A stretch of DNA of 64,000 nucleotides, from positions 1 through 64,000 of the forward strand of contig NZ_JACCFI010000001.1 of the NCBI RefSeq assembly GCF_013410355.1. Reading direction: 5' to 3'. Both the position numbers and the translations under genes were made by a program. Shown here piece after piece: positions 14,954 to 23,748 of this stretch. The notes beneath the pieces were generated by a model. It was not told where the DNA came from, did not search any database, and saw only the letters and a program-made list of their open reading frames with translations. This DNA is from Agromyces hippuratus. GTDB lineage: Bacteria > Actinomycetota > Actinomycetes > Actinomycetales > Microbacteriaceae. Position 1 is the first letter of the stretch. The number at the start of each line of letters is the position of its first letter.

Positions 14954-15748
14954 ATGCCACGACCCGTACCCCAGCCCGGCGAGAGCCAACAGGTCATCGA
15001 CGCCGAGATCGCGGCGCTCCACCGCGCCGCACACGACGCCGCGGCATCCGGCGCCCCGGTGCCCGCCCACCCGCCGCGGGACTTCCCGCCGTACCGCTCC
15101 ACTCGGCTGCGGCATCCGACGCATGAGCTCGTGCGCGCCGACCCCGAGGAGATCGAGCTCGTCTCGCCCGCGTTCGGGCACACGGATGTCGCGGCCGAGG
15201 AGGCCGACCTGACGATCCAGCACACCGGCGAACCGCTCGGCGAGCGCATCATCCTCACCGGGCGGGTGCTCGACGGCGAGGGCCGGCCCGTGCGGAACCA
15301 GCTCGTGGAGATCTGGCAGGCCAACGCGTCGGGCCGATACGTGCACAAGCGCGACCAGCACCCGGCGCCGCTCGACCCCAACTTCACGGGCGTCGGGCGC
15401 ATGATCACCGGCGACGACGGCTCGTACCGCCTGACGACGATCAAGCCGGGCGCCTACCCGTGGAAGAACCATCGCAACGCCTGGCGACCAGCGCACATCC
15501 ACTTCTCGTTCTTCGGCTCGGCGTTCACACAGCGCCTCATCACGCAGATGTACTTCCCGGGCGACCCGCTCTTCGCGCTCGACCCGATCTACCAGTCGAT
15601 CAGCGACCAGGGCGCACGAGATCGGCTCGTCGCGACGTACGATCACGACGTGAGCGAGCCCGAGTGGGCGATCGGCTATCGCTGGGACGTGGTGCTCACG
15701 GGCCCGAAGTCGACCCCGATCGAACCGGAGGACGCCGATCATGCCTGA
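14954..15748 (+). CDS. pcaH: Protocatechuate 3,4-dioxygenase beta subunit
   Basis: 264 residues. The ATG lies two bases after the pobA stop. The intradiol dioxygenase core starts at about residue 95 (GRVLDGEGRPVRNQLVEIWQANASGRY). The ligands of the non-haem Fe(III) are visible: the Tyr in GAYPWKNHRNAWRPAHIHF and the HIH pair at its end, plus a preceding Tyr. The beta subunit carries the iron and, with PcaG, cleaves protocatechuate to 3-carboxy-cis,cis-muconate. The reading frame overlaps pcaG by eight bases, implying coupled synthesis of the two subunits. Confidence 0.95.
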   Translation: MPRPVPQPGESQQVIDAEIAALHRAAHDAAASGAPVPAHPPRDFPPYRSTRLRHPTHELVRADPEEIELVSPAFGHTDVAAEEADLTIQHTGEPLGERIILTGRVLDGEGRPVRNQLVEIWQANASGRYVHKRDQHPAPLDPNFTGVGRMITGDDGSYRLTTIKPGAYPWKNHRNAWRPAHIHFSFFGSAFTQRLITQMYFPGDPLFALDPIYQSISDQGARDRLVATYDHDVSEPEWAIGYRWDVVLTGPKSTPIEPEDADHA

Positions 15749-16358
15749 CCAGTCGACTCCCCGGCCACTCGCGCAGACCCCCGCGCAGACCGTCGGCCCG
15801 TTCTTCGGCTACGCGCTGCCGTACAGCGGTGGGCCGACCGTGCGCGCACCGTGGCAGCCCGACGCCATCCGCCTGCACGGCACCGTCTTCGACGGCGCCG
15901 GCGACCCGATCCCCGACGCGATCGTCGAGATCTGGGGCGCGGATGCCGCCGGCCGCCCCTCCACGGAGCGCGGCGTGCTCGAGCGCGACCAGCACGGCTT
16001 CTCGGGCTTCGGGCGTGCGGCGGTCGACCGCGACGGACACTACGTGTTCACGACGATCAAGCCCGGTGCGACCCGCGATGGGCTCGCGCCGTACCTGCTC
16101 GTGACCGTCTTCGCGCGCGGCGTGCTGCACCACCTCTTCACCCGGGCCTACTTCGACGACGAGGCCGCGGCGAACGCCGCGGATCCACTGCTCTCGAGCG
16201 TCGACCCGGCGCGGCGGCACACGCTCGTCGCCGTGTCGGACGCGCCGGGTTCGTACCGATTCGACATCCGGCTGCAGGGCGAGGGCGAGACGGTGTTCCT
16301 CGAATTCGCAGCCCTCGACCCCGCGCCCGAACGCCGAGGCGAGGGGATGCGGCGATGA
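15741..16358 (+). CDS. pcaG: Protocatechuate 3,4-dioxygenase alpha subunit
   Basis: 205 residues starting inside the end of pcaH. It has the same intradiol beta-sandwich (GTVFDGAGDPIPDAIVEIWGADAAGR; TTIKPGATRDG) but lacks the HIH iron ligands, as expected for the structural alpha subunit. N-terminal QTPAQTVGPFFGYALPY is typical of PcaG and contributes to the active-site wall. It assembles with PcaH. The TGA overlaps the pcaB ATG. Confidence 0.95.
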   Translation: MPDQSTPRPLAQTPAQTVGPFFGYALPYSGGPTVRAPWQPDAIRLHGTVFDGAGDPIPDAIVEIWGADAAGRPSTERGVLERDQHGFSGFGRAAVDRDGHYVFTTIKPGATRDGLAPYLLVTVFARGVLHHLFTRAYFDDEAAANAADPLLSSVDPARRHTLVAVSDAPGSYRFDIRLQGEGETVFLEFAALDPAPERRGEGMRR

Positions 16359-17536
16359 CCGACTGGGGACTCCTCGATCCGGGTGCGGCCGACCGCGCCG
16401 GCACCGACGACGACGCGGTGCTCGCCGCCATGGTCGACGTCGAGCGGGCGCTCCTCCGAGCCTGGGGGAGCGTGCTGGGCGAACCGCTCGACGCAGCTGC
16501 CGACGTGCTCGACGCGCCGTCGCTCGACCGGGCCGCGCTGCAGCGCGGCGTCGCCCGCGACGGCGTGCCCGTCGTCGCCCTCGTGCCGGCGCTCCGGGCG
16601 CAGCTGTCGGCGGCGGGGTTCGACCCCGCACCGCTCCACCTCGGCGCGACGAGCCAGGACGTCGTCGACACGGCCCTCATGCTCGTCGCCCGGCAGGCGC
16701 TGCATGAGGCTCGCGCCATCCTCGTCGAGGCCGGCACCGGGCTGGCGGCGATGGCGCAGCGCGAGCGGCACAGCCCGCGGATCGCCCGTTCCCTGGCGCG
16801 ACAGGCCGAGGCGAGCACCCTCGGCGTGCTGGCCGCAGGCTGGCTCGACGGCCTGGCATCAGCCGTCGCCGCGATCGACGCGGTCGCCTTCCCCGTGCAG
16901 TTCGGCGGAGCCGTCGGCACCGGCACGGCAGCGGATGCCGCAGCCGCACGCCCGGGCGGCTCCGAGGCGGTGCGCGCCGAACTCGCGACCCTGCTCGGGC
17001 TCGCCGACCCCGGCCGTGCCTGGCACACCGAGCGAACCCCGGTGCTCGCCGTCGCCTCGGCCGCCGCCGCCGTGGTCGCGGCGCTCGGACGCATCGCGGG
17101 CGACGCGACCCTGCTCTCCCGCGAGGAGATCGGCGAGGTTCGCCTCTCGGGCGGGGGCGGCTCCTCGGCCATGCCGCACAAGCGCAACCCCGTCGACGCC
17201 GTCGCGATCACCGCCGCGGCGACCGAGGCTCCCGGCCTGCTCCAGGTGATCGCCGCCGCCGCGATCGCCGGCGACGAGCGCTCCGCGGGCCGCTGGCATG
17301 CCGAGTGGGCGTCGCTGCGGCGACTCGTACGACTCACGCGATCCGCCTCCGCCGCTGCCGCTCGACTCCTCGGCGGCCTCGAGTTCGACCGCGAGCGCGC
17401 CGCCGAGCTCCTCGAGCACGCCGGCCCGGCCGGCGAGCGCCCCTCGCGCGACGTGCTCGCCGCGGCATCCGATCGCGTCGTCGAGCGTGCCGTCGCCCGC
17501 TTCACCCGAATCGCCGACCAGGAGCCGCACGCATGA
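16355..17536 (+). CDS. pcaB: 3-carboxy-cis,cis-muconate cycloisomerase
   Basis: 393 residues from the ATGA overlap with pcaG. It belongs to the fumarase/aspartase superfamily: the HLGATSQDVVDTAL stretch near residue 95 and the signature GGGGSSAMPHKRNPVDAV near residue 265 are both present. It lactonises carboxymuconate to gamma-carboxymuconolactone. The protein is shorter than the roughly 450-residue pseudomonad enzyme but similar to actinobacterial ones. The stop overlaps the next start. Confidence 0.93.
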   Translation: MTDWGLLDPGAADRAGTDDDAVLAAMVDVERALLRAWGSVLGEPLDAAADVLDAPSLDRAALQRGVARDGVPVVALVPALRAQLSAAGFDPAPLHLGATSQDVVDTALMLVARQALHEARAILVEAGTGLAAMAQRERHSPRIARSLARQAEASTLGVLAAGWLDGLASAVAAIDAVAFPVQFGGAVGTGTAADAAAARPGGSEAVRAELATLLGLADPGRAWHTERTPVLAVASAAAAVVAALGRIAGDATLLSREEIGEVRLSGGGGSSAMPHKRNPVDAVAITAAATEAPGLLQVIAAAAIAGDERSAGRWHAEWASLRRLVRLTRSASAAAARLLGGLEFDRERAAELLEHAGPAGERPSRDVLAAASDRVVERAVARFTRIADQEPHA

Positions 17537-18771
17537 CCGTTCCCAGACTGCTCGGGGCGTTCGCGCCGGGCACCGCGCCCGCAGCATCGAACCCGCTCCT
17601 CGTGCTGCTGCCCTCGCTCGGCACGACCGCCGCCCTGTGGGACGGCGTGATCGAGACGCTTCGCACCGACAGGTGCACTGCCGGGCTCCGCGTGCTCCGC
17701 ATCGACCTCCCGGGCCACGGCGCGAGCCCTGCCGCCGCCGAGCCGTTCACGATCGCCGAGCTCGCCGAAGCGGTGCTGGCGGTCGTCGACGAGGCGGGCG
17801 GCGGCGCGTTCCACCTCGCGGGCGTCTCGCTCGGCGGCGCGGTCGCGCTCGAACTCGCGCTCGCCCGCCCCGAACGAGTGCGGAGTCTCGTCGTCAGCTG
17901 CAGCGGCGCCCGCATCGGCACCGCCGACGGCTGGCTCGATCGTGCGGCCGCGGTACGAGCGAGCGGCACCGCGTCCCTCGTCACCGGCAGTGCATCGCGC
18001 TGGTTCGCGCCCGGGTTCCTCGAACGCGACGCGTCGGGTGCGGGCGCACGGGCGCTCGCCGCACTCGTCGACGTCGACGACGAGTCGTATGCGCGCTGCA
18101 CCGAGGCCCTTGCCGGCTTCGACCGCATGGGCGATCTCGCCGCGCTCGCCGTGCCGGTGCTGGCCGTCAGCGGCGAGTACGACGCGGTCACCACCCCGGC
18201 ATCGTTGCAGGCTCTCGCCGATGCGATCCCCGGTGCCCGACACGTGTCGCTCGACGACGCGTCGCACCTCGCCGTGCTCGAGCGACCCCGACAGGCGGCG
18301 GAGCTCATCGCCGACCACCTCGCCCTCGTGGAGCGCGCTGCCGCGGCATCCGTCGCCCGCGACCGCGGTATGCGCGTGCGCCGCGAGGTGCTCGGCGACG
18401 CGCACGTCGATCGGGCCGTCGCGGGCACGACGCCCGAGACTGCCGTGTTCCAGGACTTCCTCACGCGCTACGCATGGGGCGAGGTGTGGGAACGACCCGG
18501 CCTCTCCCGTCGCGAACGCTCGATCACGACCCTCGCGAGCCTCACGACCGGCGGCCACCACGGCGAGATCGCGATGCACGTGCGTGCCGCGCTCCGCAAC
18601 GGACTCACCCGCGACGAGATCGCCGAGGTGCTGCTGCACACCGCCCTCTACGCGGGGCTGCCCGCGTCGAACGAGGCGTTCGCGATCGCGCGCGAGGTGT
18701 TCGCCGAAGCGGATGCCGCGACCCGCGACACCGCGACCGGCGATGCGACTGCGTCCGACCCGAACGACTGA
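17533..18771 (+). CDS. pcaL: PcaL: fused 3-oxoadipate enol-lactonase and 4-carboxymuconolactone decarboxylase
   Basis: 412 residues in two domains. Residues 1-about 265 are an alpha/beta hydrolase (PcaD) with nucleophile elbow GVSLGG (Ser99), an Asp near 217 (GEYDAVT) and a His near 245 (DASHLA). Residues about 280-400 are the decarboxylase PcaC (MRVRREVLGDAHVDRAV ... AWGEVWERPGLSRRERSITTLASL). The fusion performs two consecutive steps, from carboxymuconolactone to 3-oxoadipate. Such pcaL fusions are known in Streptomyces and Rhodococcus. It starts within the pcaB stop and is followed after 17 bases by pcaI. Confidence 0.94.
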   Translation: MTVPRLLGAFAPGTAPAASNPLLVLLPSLGTTAALWDGVIETLRTDRCTAGLRVLRIDLPGHGASPAAAEPFTIAELAEAVLAVVDEAGGGAFHLAGVSLGGAVALELALARPERVRSLVVSCSGARIGTADGWLDRAAAVRASGTASLVTGSASRWFAPGFLERDASGAGARALAALVDVDDESYARCTEALAGFDRMGDLAALAVPVLAVSGEYDAVTTPASLQALADAIPGARHVSLDDASHLAVLERPRQAAELIADHLALVERAAAASVARDRGMRVRREVLGDAHVDRAVAGTTPETAVFQDFLTRYAWGEVWERPGLSRRERSITTLASLTTGGHHGEIAMHVRAALRNGLTRDEIAEVLLHTALYAGLPASNEAFAIAREVFAEADAATRDTATGDATASDPND

Positions 18772-18788
18772 CCCGGAGGAACCGCCCG

Positions 18789-19583
18789 ATGGACAAGAGC
18801 TACCAGAGCGCCGCCGCCGCGGTCGCCGACATCCCCGATGGCGCCTCGCTCGCGGTCGGCGGCTTCGGACTTTCGGGCGTGCCGATCACGATCATCCGGG
18901 CGCTGCTGGCGAGCGGCGTCGGTGGACTCGAGGTCGTCTCGAACAACTGCGGCGTCGACGGCTGGGGGCTCGGCGAGCTGCTGGCGGCCGGGCGCATCCG
19001 CCGGGTCATCGCGAGCTACATCGGCGAGAACCGGGAGTTCGGCCGCCAGTACCTGGCCGGCGAGATCGAGGTCGAGCTCACGCCGCAGGGCACGCTCGCC
19101 GAGCGGCTTCGAGCCGGTGGAGTCGGCATCCCCGCGTTCTACACGGCGACGGGGGCCGGCACCGCGGTCTCGGATGGCGGCATGCCGCTGCGCTACGCGC
19201 CCGACGGCTCGGTCGCGATCACGAGCGACCCCAAGGAGCTGCGGCCGTTCGACGTCTTCGGCGCGCCCCGGGAGTACGTGCTCGAACGCGCCATCCGCAC
19301 CGACTACGGCCTCGTGCGCGCGGCCGTCGGCGACCGGCACGGCAACCTCCGCTTCGAGAAGGCGGCCCGCAACTTCAACCCGCTCGCGGCCATGGCCGGC
19401 CGCATCACGATCGCCGAGGTCGACGAGCTCGTCGAGCCGGGCGTGCTCGGCCCCGACGACATCCACCTGCCGGGCATCCACGTCGACCGGGTCGTCGTGC
19501 TCACGCCCGAGCAGTCCTCCGACCTGCCCATCGAGAAGGTGACCGTGCGGCCCCGGCCCGCGGCGACCGGAACGGAACGCTGA
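18789..19583 (+). CDS. pcaI: 3-oxoadipate CoA-transferase subunit A
   Basis: 264 residues with GGAGGA ten bases upstream. It has the family I CoA-transferase alpha fold, with GGFGLSGVPITIIRALL near the N terminus and the GTLAERLRAGGVGIPAFYTATGAGT loop. With PcaJ it moves CoA from succinyl-CoA to 3-oxoadipate. The length is slightly over the usual 230 residues. The TGA shares a base with the pcaJ ATG. SCOT-type acetoacetate transferases look similar, but the operon context favours PcaI. Confidence 0.92.
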   Translation: MDKSYQSAAAAVADIPDGASLAVGGFGLSGVPITIIRALLASGVGGLEVVSNNCGVDGWGLGELLAAGRIRRVIASYIGENREFGRQYLAGEIEVELTPQGTLAERLRAGGVGIPAFYTATGAGTAVSDGGMPLRYAPDGSVAITSDPKELRPFDVFGAPREYVLERAIRTDYGLVRAAVGDRHGNLRFEKAARNFNPLAAMAGRITIAEVDELVEPGVLGPDDIHLPGIHVDRVVVLTPEQSSDLPIEKVTVRPRPAATGTER

Positions 19584-20224
19584 TGCCGCTCACCCGCGAC
19601 GAGATGGCCGCCCGCGCGGCCCGCGAACTCGAGGACGGCACCTATGTGAACCTCGGCATCGGCCTGCCGACGCTGATTCCGAACCACCTGCCCGAGGGCA
19701 TCGAAGTCGTGCTGCACTCCGAGAACGGCGTGCTCGGCGTCGGGCCCTACCCGTGGGAGGGCGAGGAGGACCCGAAGCTCATCAACGCCGGCAAGGAGAC
19801 CGTGACGGTGCTGCCCGGCGCGTCGTACTTCGACTCGGCGGCGAGCTTCGGCATGATCCGCGGCGGGCGCATCACGACCGCGGTGCTCGGGGCCATGCAG
19901 GTCTCGGCGCACGGCGACATCGCCAACTGGGCGGTGCCCGGCAAGATGGTCAAGGGCATGGGCGGGGCCATGGACCTCGTGAACGGCGCCGAACGCGTGA
20001 TCGTCGTCATGGAGCACGTCGCGAAGGACGGCTCGCCGAAGATCGTCGAGCTCTGCACGCTGCCGCTGACCGGCAAGCGCTGCGTCGACCGCATCGTCAC
20101 CGACCTCGCGGTCTTCGACGTCACCGGCGACGGGCTCGTGCTCGTCGAACTCGCCCCCGGCGTCACGATCGAGCAGGTGACGGATGCCACGGGCGCCGCG
20201 TTCGCCGTCGGAGCCGGGCTGTGA
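19583..20224 (+). CDS. pcaJ: 3-oxoadipate CoA-transferase subunit B
   Basis: 213 residues. The CoA-transferase beta fold includes YVNLGIGLPTLIPNHLP and the catalytic-glutamate motif SENGVLGVGP, where the Glu forms the thioester intermediate. NAGKETVTVLPGASYFDSAASFGMIRGG follows as in known PcaJ. The start and stop overlap its neighbours by one and four bases, which should enforce equal output of the two subunits. Confidence 0.93.
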   Translation: MPLTRDEMAARAARELEDGTYVNLGIGLPTLIPNHLPEGIEVVLHSENGVLGVGPYPWEGEEDPKLINAGKETVTVLPGASYFDSAASFGMIRGGRITTAVLGAMQVSAHGDIANWAVPGKMVKGMGGAMDLVNGAERVIVVMEHVAKDGSPKIVELCTLPLTGKRCVDRIVTDLAVFDVTGDGLVLVELAPGVTIEQVTDATGAAFAVGAGL

Positions 20225-21435
20225 CCGAACTGCGCGAGGTCGTCGTCTGCTCGCCGCTGCGCACTCCCGTCGGACGCATGGGCGGTGCGCTCGCCACGGT
20301 GCCCGCGCTCGAACTCGCGACGACGGTGCTGACCGCGCTGCTCGACCGCACCGGCGTCGACCCCGCTGCGATCGACGCGGTCATCGCCGCACAGGGCTAC
20401 CCCACGATGGAGGCTCCGGCGATCGGCCGGGTCGCGGCCCTCGACGCCGGGTTCGGCGTCGCCACGACCGGCTACCAGCTCGATCGTCGCTGCGGCTCGG
20501 GCCTGCAGGCGGTGCTGAACGCCGCCATGGAGGTGCAGACCGGCGTGGCCGACGCCGTCATCGCCCTCGGCGTCGAGTCGATGTCGAACGCGCCGCTCTA
20601 CACCGTCGAGGGCCGCCGAGATGTCTCGGGTGCCGGGCTGCTGCTGCGCGACGCCCTGTCACGCGGCCGCGAGACGGTCGGCGGCCGACGCTTTCCGACC
20701 CCGGAGGGCAACGTCGGTTCGGCCGAACTGCTGCGCGCCGAGTACGGCATCTCACGTGAGGCGCAGGACGCGCTCGCCCTGCGCTCGCACCGGCGGGCCG
20801 TCGCCGCCCAGGACTCCGGCGCGTTCGACGCCGAACTCGTGCCCGTCGAGGTGCCCGGCCGTCGCGGGTCGATGCTCGTCGATCGCGACGAGCATCCCCG
20901 CGCCGACACCTCGCTCGCCGCGCTCGGCGGACTCCGGCCGATCCTCGGCCGGAGCGACGCCGAGGCGACGGTCACCGCGGGCAACTCGAGCGGGCAGAAC
21001 GACGCGGCCGCCGCGTGCATCGTCACCACGCCGCAGCGGGCCGCCGAGCTCGGGCTCGTGCCGATGCTGCGGCTCGTCTCGTGGGCCGTCGCCGGCAACG
21101 ACCCGCTGCGCTTCGGCGTCGCGCCCGTGCCCGCGGCGCACCTCGCGCTCGACCGCGCCGGAATCGGCTTCGACGATCTCGACCTGATCGAACTCAACGA
21201 GGCGTTCGCGGTGCAGGTGCTCGCGTGCCTCGCCGACTGGGGCGTCGACGCCGAAGACCCCCGGGTGAACCCCCGGGGGAGCGGCATCTCGATCGGTCAC
21301 CCGATCGGTGCCACCGGCATCCGCATGCTCGCGACGCTCGCGCACGGGCTGCCGGCGCTCGACGGCTCGCTCGCCCTCGAGACCATGTGCATCGGCGGCG
21401 GCCAAGCGCTCGCCGCCGTCTTCGCGCGAGTGTGA
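20221..21435 (+). CDS. pcaF: 3-oxoadipyl-CoA thiolase
   Basis: 404 residues from a GTG overlapping the pcaJ stop (GTGA). The three thiolase sites are present: acylated Cys in RRCGSGLQAV near residue 90, the GHPIGATGIRM histidine, and the C-terminal proton-transfer Cys in ETMCIGGGQ. It splits 3-oxoadipyl-CoA into succinyl-CoA and acetyl-CoA, the last step of the pathway. Its place at the end of the pca operon distinguishes it from fatty-acid or biosynthetic thiolases. Confidence 0.92.
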   Translation: MTELREVVVCSPLRTPVGRMGGALATVPALELATTVLTALLDRTGVDPAAIDAVIAAQGYPTMEAPAIGRVAALDAGFGVATTGYQLDRRCGSGLQAVLNAAMEVQTGVADAVIALGVESMSNAPLYTVEGRRDVSGAGLLLRDALSRGRETVGGRRFPTPEGNVGSAELLRAEYGISREAQDALALRSHRRAVAAQDSGAFDAELVPVEVPGRRGSMLVDRDEHPRADTSLAALGGLRPILGRSDAEATVTAGNSSGQNDAAAACIVTTPQRAAELGLVPMLRLVSWAVAGNDPLRFGVAPVPAAHLALDRAGIGFDDLDLIELNEAFAVQVLACLADWGVDAEDPRVNPRGSGISIGHPIGATGIRMLATLAHGLPALDGSLALETMCIGGGQALAAVFARV

Positions 21436-21458
21436 CCGCGGCCTGACGCCGGTCGCAG

Positions 21459-23618
21459 TCACGCGCTCGTCAGGATCACGAGACGCTGCGTCGCCCGCGT
21501 CATCGCGACGTAGCGGTCGACCGCCCCCTCGATGCCGGTGCCGAAGGACTCGGGGTCGATGAGCACGACGAGGTCGAACTCGAGGCCCTTCGCGAGTTCG
21601 GGCGTCAGCGACCTGACGCGCGAGGGTCGGGCGGATGCATCCGGGCCGGTGTCGCCGCGAGCGATCACGCACGCCGTGCCCTCGGCATGCTCGGCCAGCC
21701 AGGCCTCGAGGATTCCGTCGAGCTCGGCCACCGAACCGCGGGCGACCGGGATGCCGCTGCTGCGCACCGACGTCGGCACGTTGGCATCGGGGATCGCGGC
21801 CCTGATGACGGGCTCCGCCTCGGCCATGACCTCTTCGGGCGTGCGGTAGTTGATGGTGAGATGGGCGAGCGCGACACGGTCGAGCCCGACGCGGGCGAGG
21901 CGTTCCTGCCACGACTCGGCGAACCCGTGCCGCGCCTGCGCGCGGTCGCCGACGATCGTGAGGCTCCGCGAGGGGCAACGGGCGAGCACCATCCGCCACT
22001 CGGCGTCCGTCAGCTCCTGGGCCTCGTCGACGACGATGTGCGCGAACGGGCCGGCGAGCTCGTCGGCTTCGCGGCTCGGCAGCTCGGCCTCGTCGATGAG
22101 CGAGTACTGCACGTCCTGCCCGCGCAGCATCGTCATGACGCCTTCGCCGTCGTCGTGCACCTGCGCTTCGAGCAGGTTGTCGATGACCCGCGCCATCTCC
22201 TCGCGCTGGGCGGCGGCTGCGGCCTCGCGCCGTCGACGGTCGAGGGATGCCTCGGGGTCGCCGATGCGCAGCCGTGCCGCGTCGAGGTAGGGCAGATCGG
22301 CGTCGGTCCACGCGCGCGGGTCGGGGCGCTGCAGCACCTGCACCTCGTCGTCCGAGAGCCATGGTGCGCATCGCCGCAGGTACGCGGGCGCCGACCACAG
22401 GTCGGCGACGACGCCGGCCGGGTCGAGCACCGGCCAGGCGCGGTTGAACGTCACGCGCAGTTCACGACTGTCGGCGAGCGCGGCGCGGAGCCCGTCGGGC
22501 TCCACGTCGTCGTCGCATCGATCGCTCAGGATGCTCAGCAGCTCCTCCCAGACCTGCAGGCGCCCCTCGTTGTGCGGGGTGCCTGGTTCGGGTGCGTCGA
22601 ACGCCTCCTGCCAGTCGTCGGGGTCGACCCAGACGTCGGCCCACGGGGTCTCGATCGTCATCCCCTCGCGAGGCGGGCGTTCGTAGTGGCCGACCGCGCG
22701 CTCGACGGCCTGCACGAGCTCGCCCGACGCCTTCGCGCCGGCGACCGCGGGGTCGGCCTCGCTCACGGCGGCAGCACCCTCCGGGACGAGATCGCGGAGG
22801 GTGCACGTCGCCACGCCCTCCTCGCCGAGGCCGGGGAGGATGTCGGCGACGTAGTCGAGGTACGGCTGGTGCGGTCCGATGAACAGCACGCCGCCGCGCC
22901 GGTGCCCGAGTCGCGGATCGGAGTACAGCAGGTAGGCGGTGCGGTGCAGGGCGACGACGGTCTTGCCGGTGCCGGGCCCGCCGTCGACGACGAGGGCGCC
23001 GCGGGAGCCCGCGCGGATGATGGCGTCCTGATCGGCCTGGATGGTGCCGAGCACGTCGTGCATCCGGGCGGAACGGGAGCCGCCGAGACTCGCGATGAAC
23101 GCGGACTGGTCGTCGAGCGCCGCGTGCCCGGCGAGCGCGTCGGGAGTGAACACCTCGTCCCAGAAGTCGGTGACGCGGCCACCGGTCCACCGGTACCTGC
23201 GGCGGCTGGTCAAGCCCATCGGGTCGCCGTGCGTCGCACCGAAGAAGGGCTCGGCGGCGGGGGAGCGCCAGTCGAGGAGCAAGCGGCGACCATCGGCGCC
23301 GGTGAGGCCGAGGCGCCCGATGTACACGGGGTCGCCGCCGCCGGCTGGGACGATCCTGCCGAGGCACAGGTCGAGGCCGAAGCGGCGGAGCGTGCGCAGG
23401 CGCCCGGAGAGGCGGTGGATCTCGAGGTCGCGGTCGAGCGCGGCCTGGCCGCTCCCTCCGGGCGATCGCAGTTCGACGGCGAGACGGTCGGAGACCTCGG
23501 CGATGGAATGCCGGAGGGCGTCCGCGATGGCGGCGAAGTGTTCCTCATCGCCGGCGATGAGCGCCGGGTCGGCCTTCGCGGCGAGGCTGTCGGGCAGGTC
23601 GAATACGCGCGGGATCAG
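21459..23618 (-). CDS. helR: HelR-type RNA polymerase-recycling ATPase (HelD family)
   Basis: 719 residues if translation begins at a CTG (23618) placed five bases after AGAGGAG. No ATG, GTG or TTG gives the expected N terminus (IPRVFDLPDSLAAKADPALIAGDEEHF), and the resulting length fits the family. The superfamily 1 motor has Walker A GGPGTGKT (about 213-220), Walker B VVDEAQELTD, and late motifs KGLEFDLVVLIDPE and YVAMTRATQR. The LLLDWRSP stretch near residue 116 is typical of HelD proteins. HelD/HelR proteins pry RNA polymerase off nucleic acids; actinobacterial HelR is induced by rifamycins and gives tolerance. A rifamycin-associated element lies in its promoter, which favours HelR over an ordinary UvrD-like helicase. 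Confidence 0.88.
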   Translation of the reverse strand: MIPRVFDLPDSLAAKADPALIAGDEEHFAAIADALRHSIAEVSDRLAVELRSPGGSGQAALDRDLEIHRLSGRLRTLRRFGLDLCLGRIVPAGGGDPVYIGRLGLTGADGRRLLLDWRSPAAEPFFGATHGDPMGLTSRRRYRWTGGRVTDFWDEVFTPDALAGHAALDDQSAFIASLGGSRSARMHDVLGTIQADQDAIIRAGSRGALVVDGGPGTGKTVVALHRTAYLLYSDPRLGHRRGGVLFIGPHQPYLDYVADILPGLGEEGVATCTLRDLVPEGAAAVSEADPAVAGAKASGELVQAVERAVGHYERPPREGMTIETPWADVWVDPDDWQEAFDAPEPGTPHNEGRLQVWEELLSILSDRCDDDVEPDGLRAALADSRELRVTFNRAWPVLDPAGVVADLWSAPAYLRRCAPWLSDDEVQVLQRPDPRAWTDADLPYLDAARLRIGDPEASLDRRRREAAAAAQREEMARVIDNLLEAQVHDDGEGVMTMLRGQDVQYSLIDEAELPSREADELAGPFAHIVVDEAQELTDAEWRMVLARCPSRSLTIVGDRAQARHGFAESWQERLARVGLDRVALAHLTINYRTPEEVMAEAEPVIRAAIPDANVPTSVRSSGIPVARGSVAELDGILEAWLAEHAEGTACVIARGDTGPDASARPSRVRSLTPELAKGLEFDLVVLIDPESFGTGIEGAVDRYVAMTRATQRLVILTSA

Positions 23619-23679
23619 TGCGGCTCCTCTGGGTCGTGAGCGGAGGTCTCCGGCTCGGCCGACCAGTATGCGCCGCTGA

Positions 23680-23702
23680 GGGGCCCTTGCCGCAAGCCCC
23701 CC
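23680..23702. promoter_or_regulatory. Rifamycin-associated element (RAE) in the helR promoter
   Basis: On the minus strand this reads GGGGCTTGCGGCAAG followed by GGCCCC, an inverted repeat that matches the RAE as I recall it from rifamycin-inducible actinobacterial genes. CATACT (23670-23665), ten bases nearer the gene, is a good -10 hexamer, so the RAE covers the -35 region. RAEs precede helR, rph, arr, rox and iri genes, and mediate induction by rifamycins. Confidence 0.8.
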
Positions 23703-23723
23703 TCCCCGCGATATCCTGAGAGT

Positions 23724-23748
23724 GGAGAGCAGGCGTGCTCTCCTTTTT
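23724..23748 (+). terminator. Intrinsic terminator or attenuator hairpin beside the RAE
   Basis: A perfect 8-bp stem GGAGAGCA / TGCTCTCC with a GGCG loop, followed by TTTTT: a textbook rightward intrinsic terminator. No rightward gene ends nearby; the last, pcaF, stopped 2.3 kb earlier. TATCCT at 23712-23717 could be a -10 for a very short transcript ending here. It lies 141 bases before the next rightward gene. Confidence 0.65.

Noticed and set aside
16138..18639. An 833-residue leftward open frame opposite pcaB-pcaL
   Set aside because: It is an artefact of GC skew in codon positions; the sense genes are unambiguous.
17305..18771. A longer pcaL frame starting at 17305
   Set aside because: The extra N terminus lies in the pcaB coding region and has shadow-frame composition. 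The ATGA junction at 17533 is the natural start.
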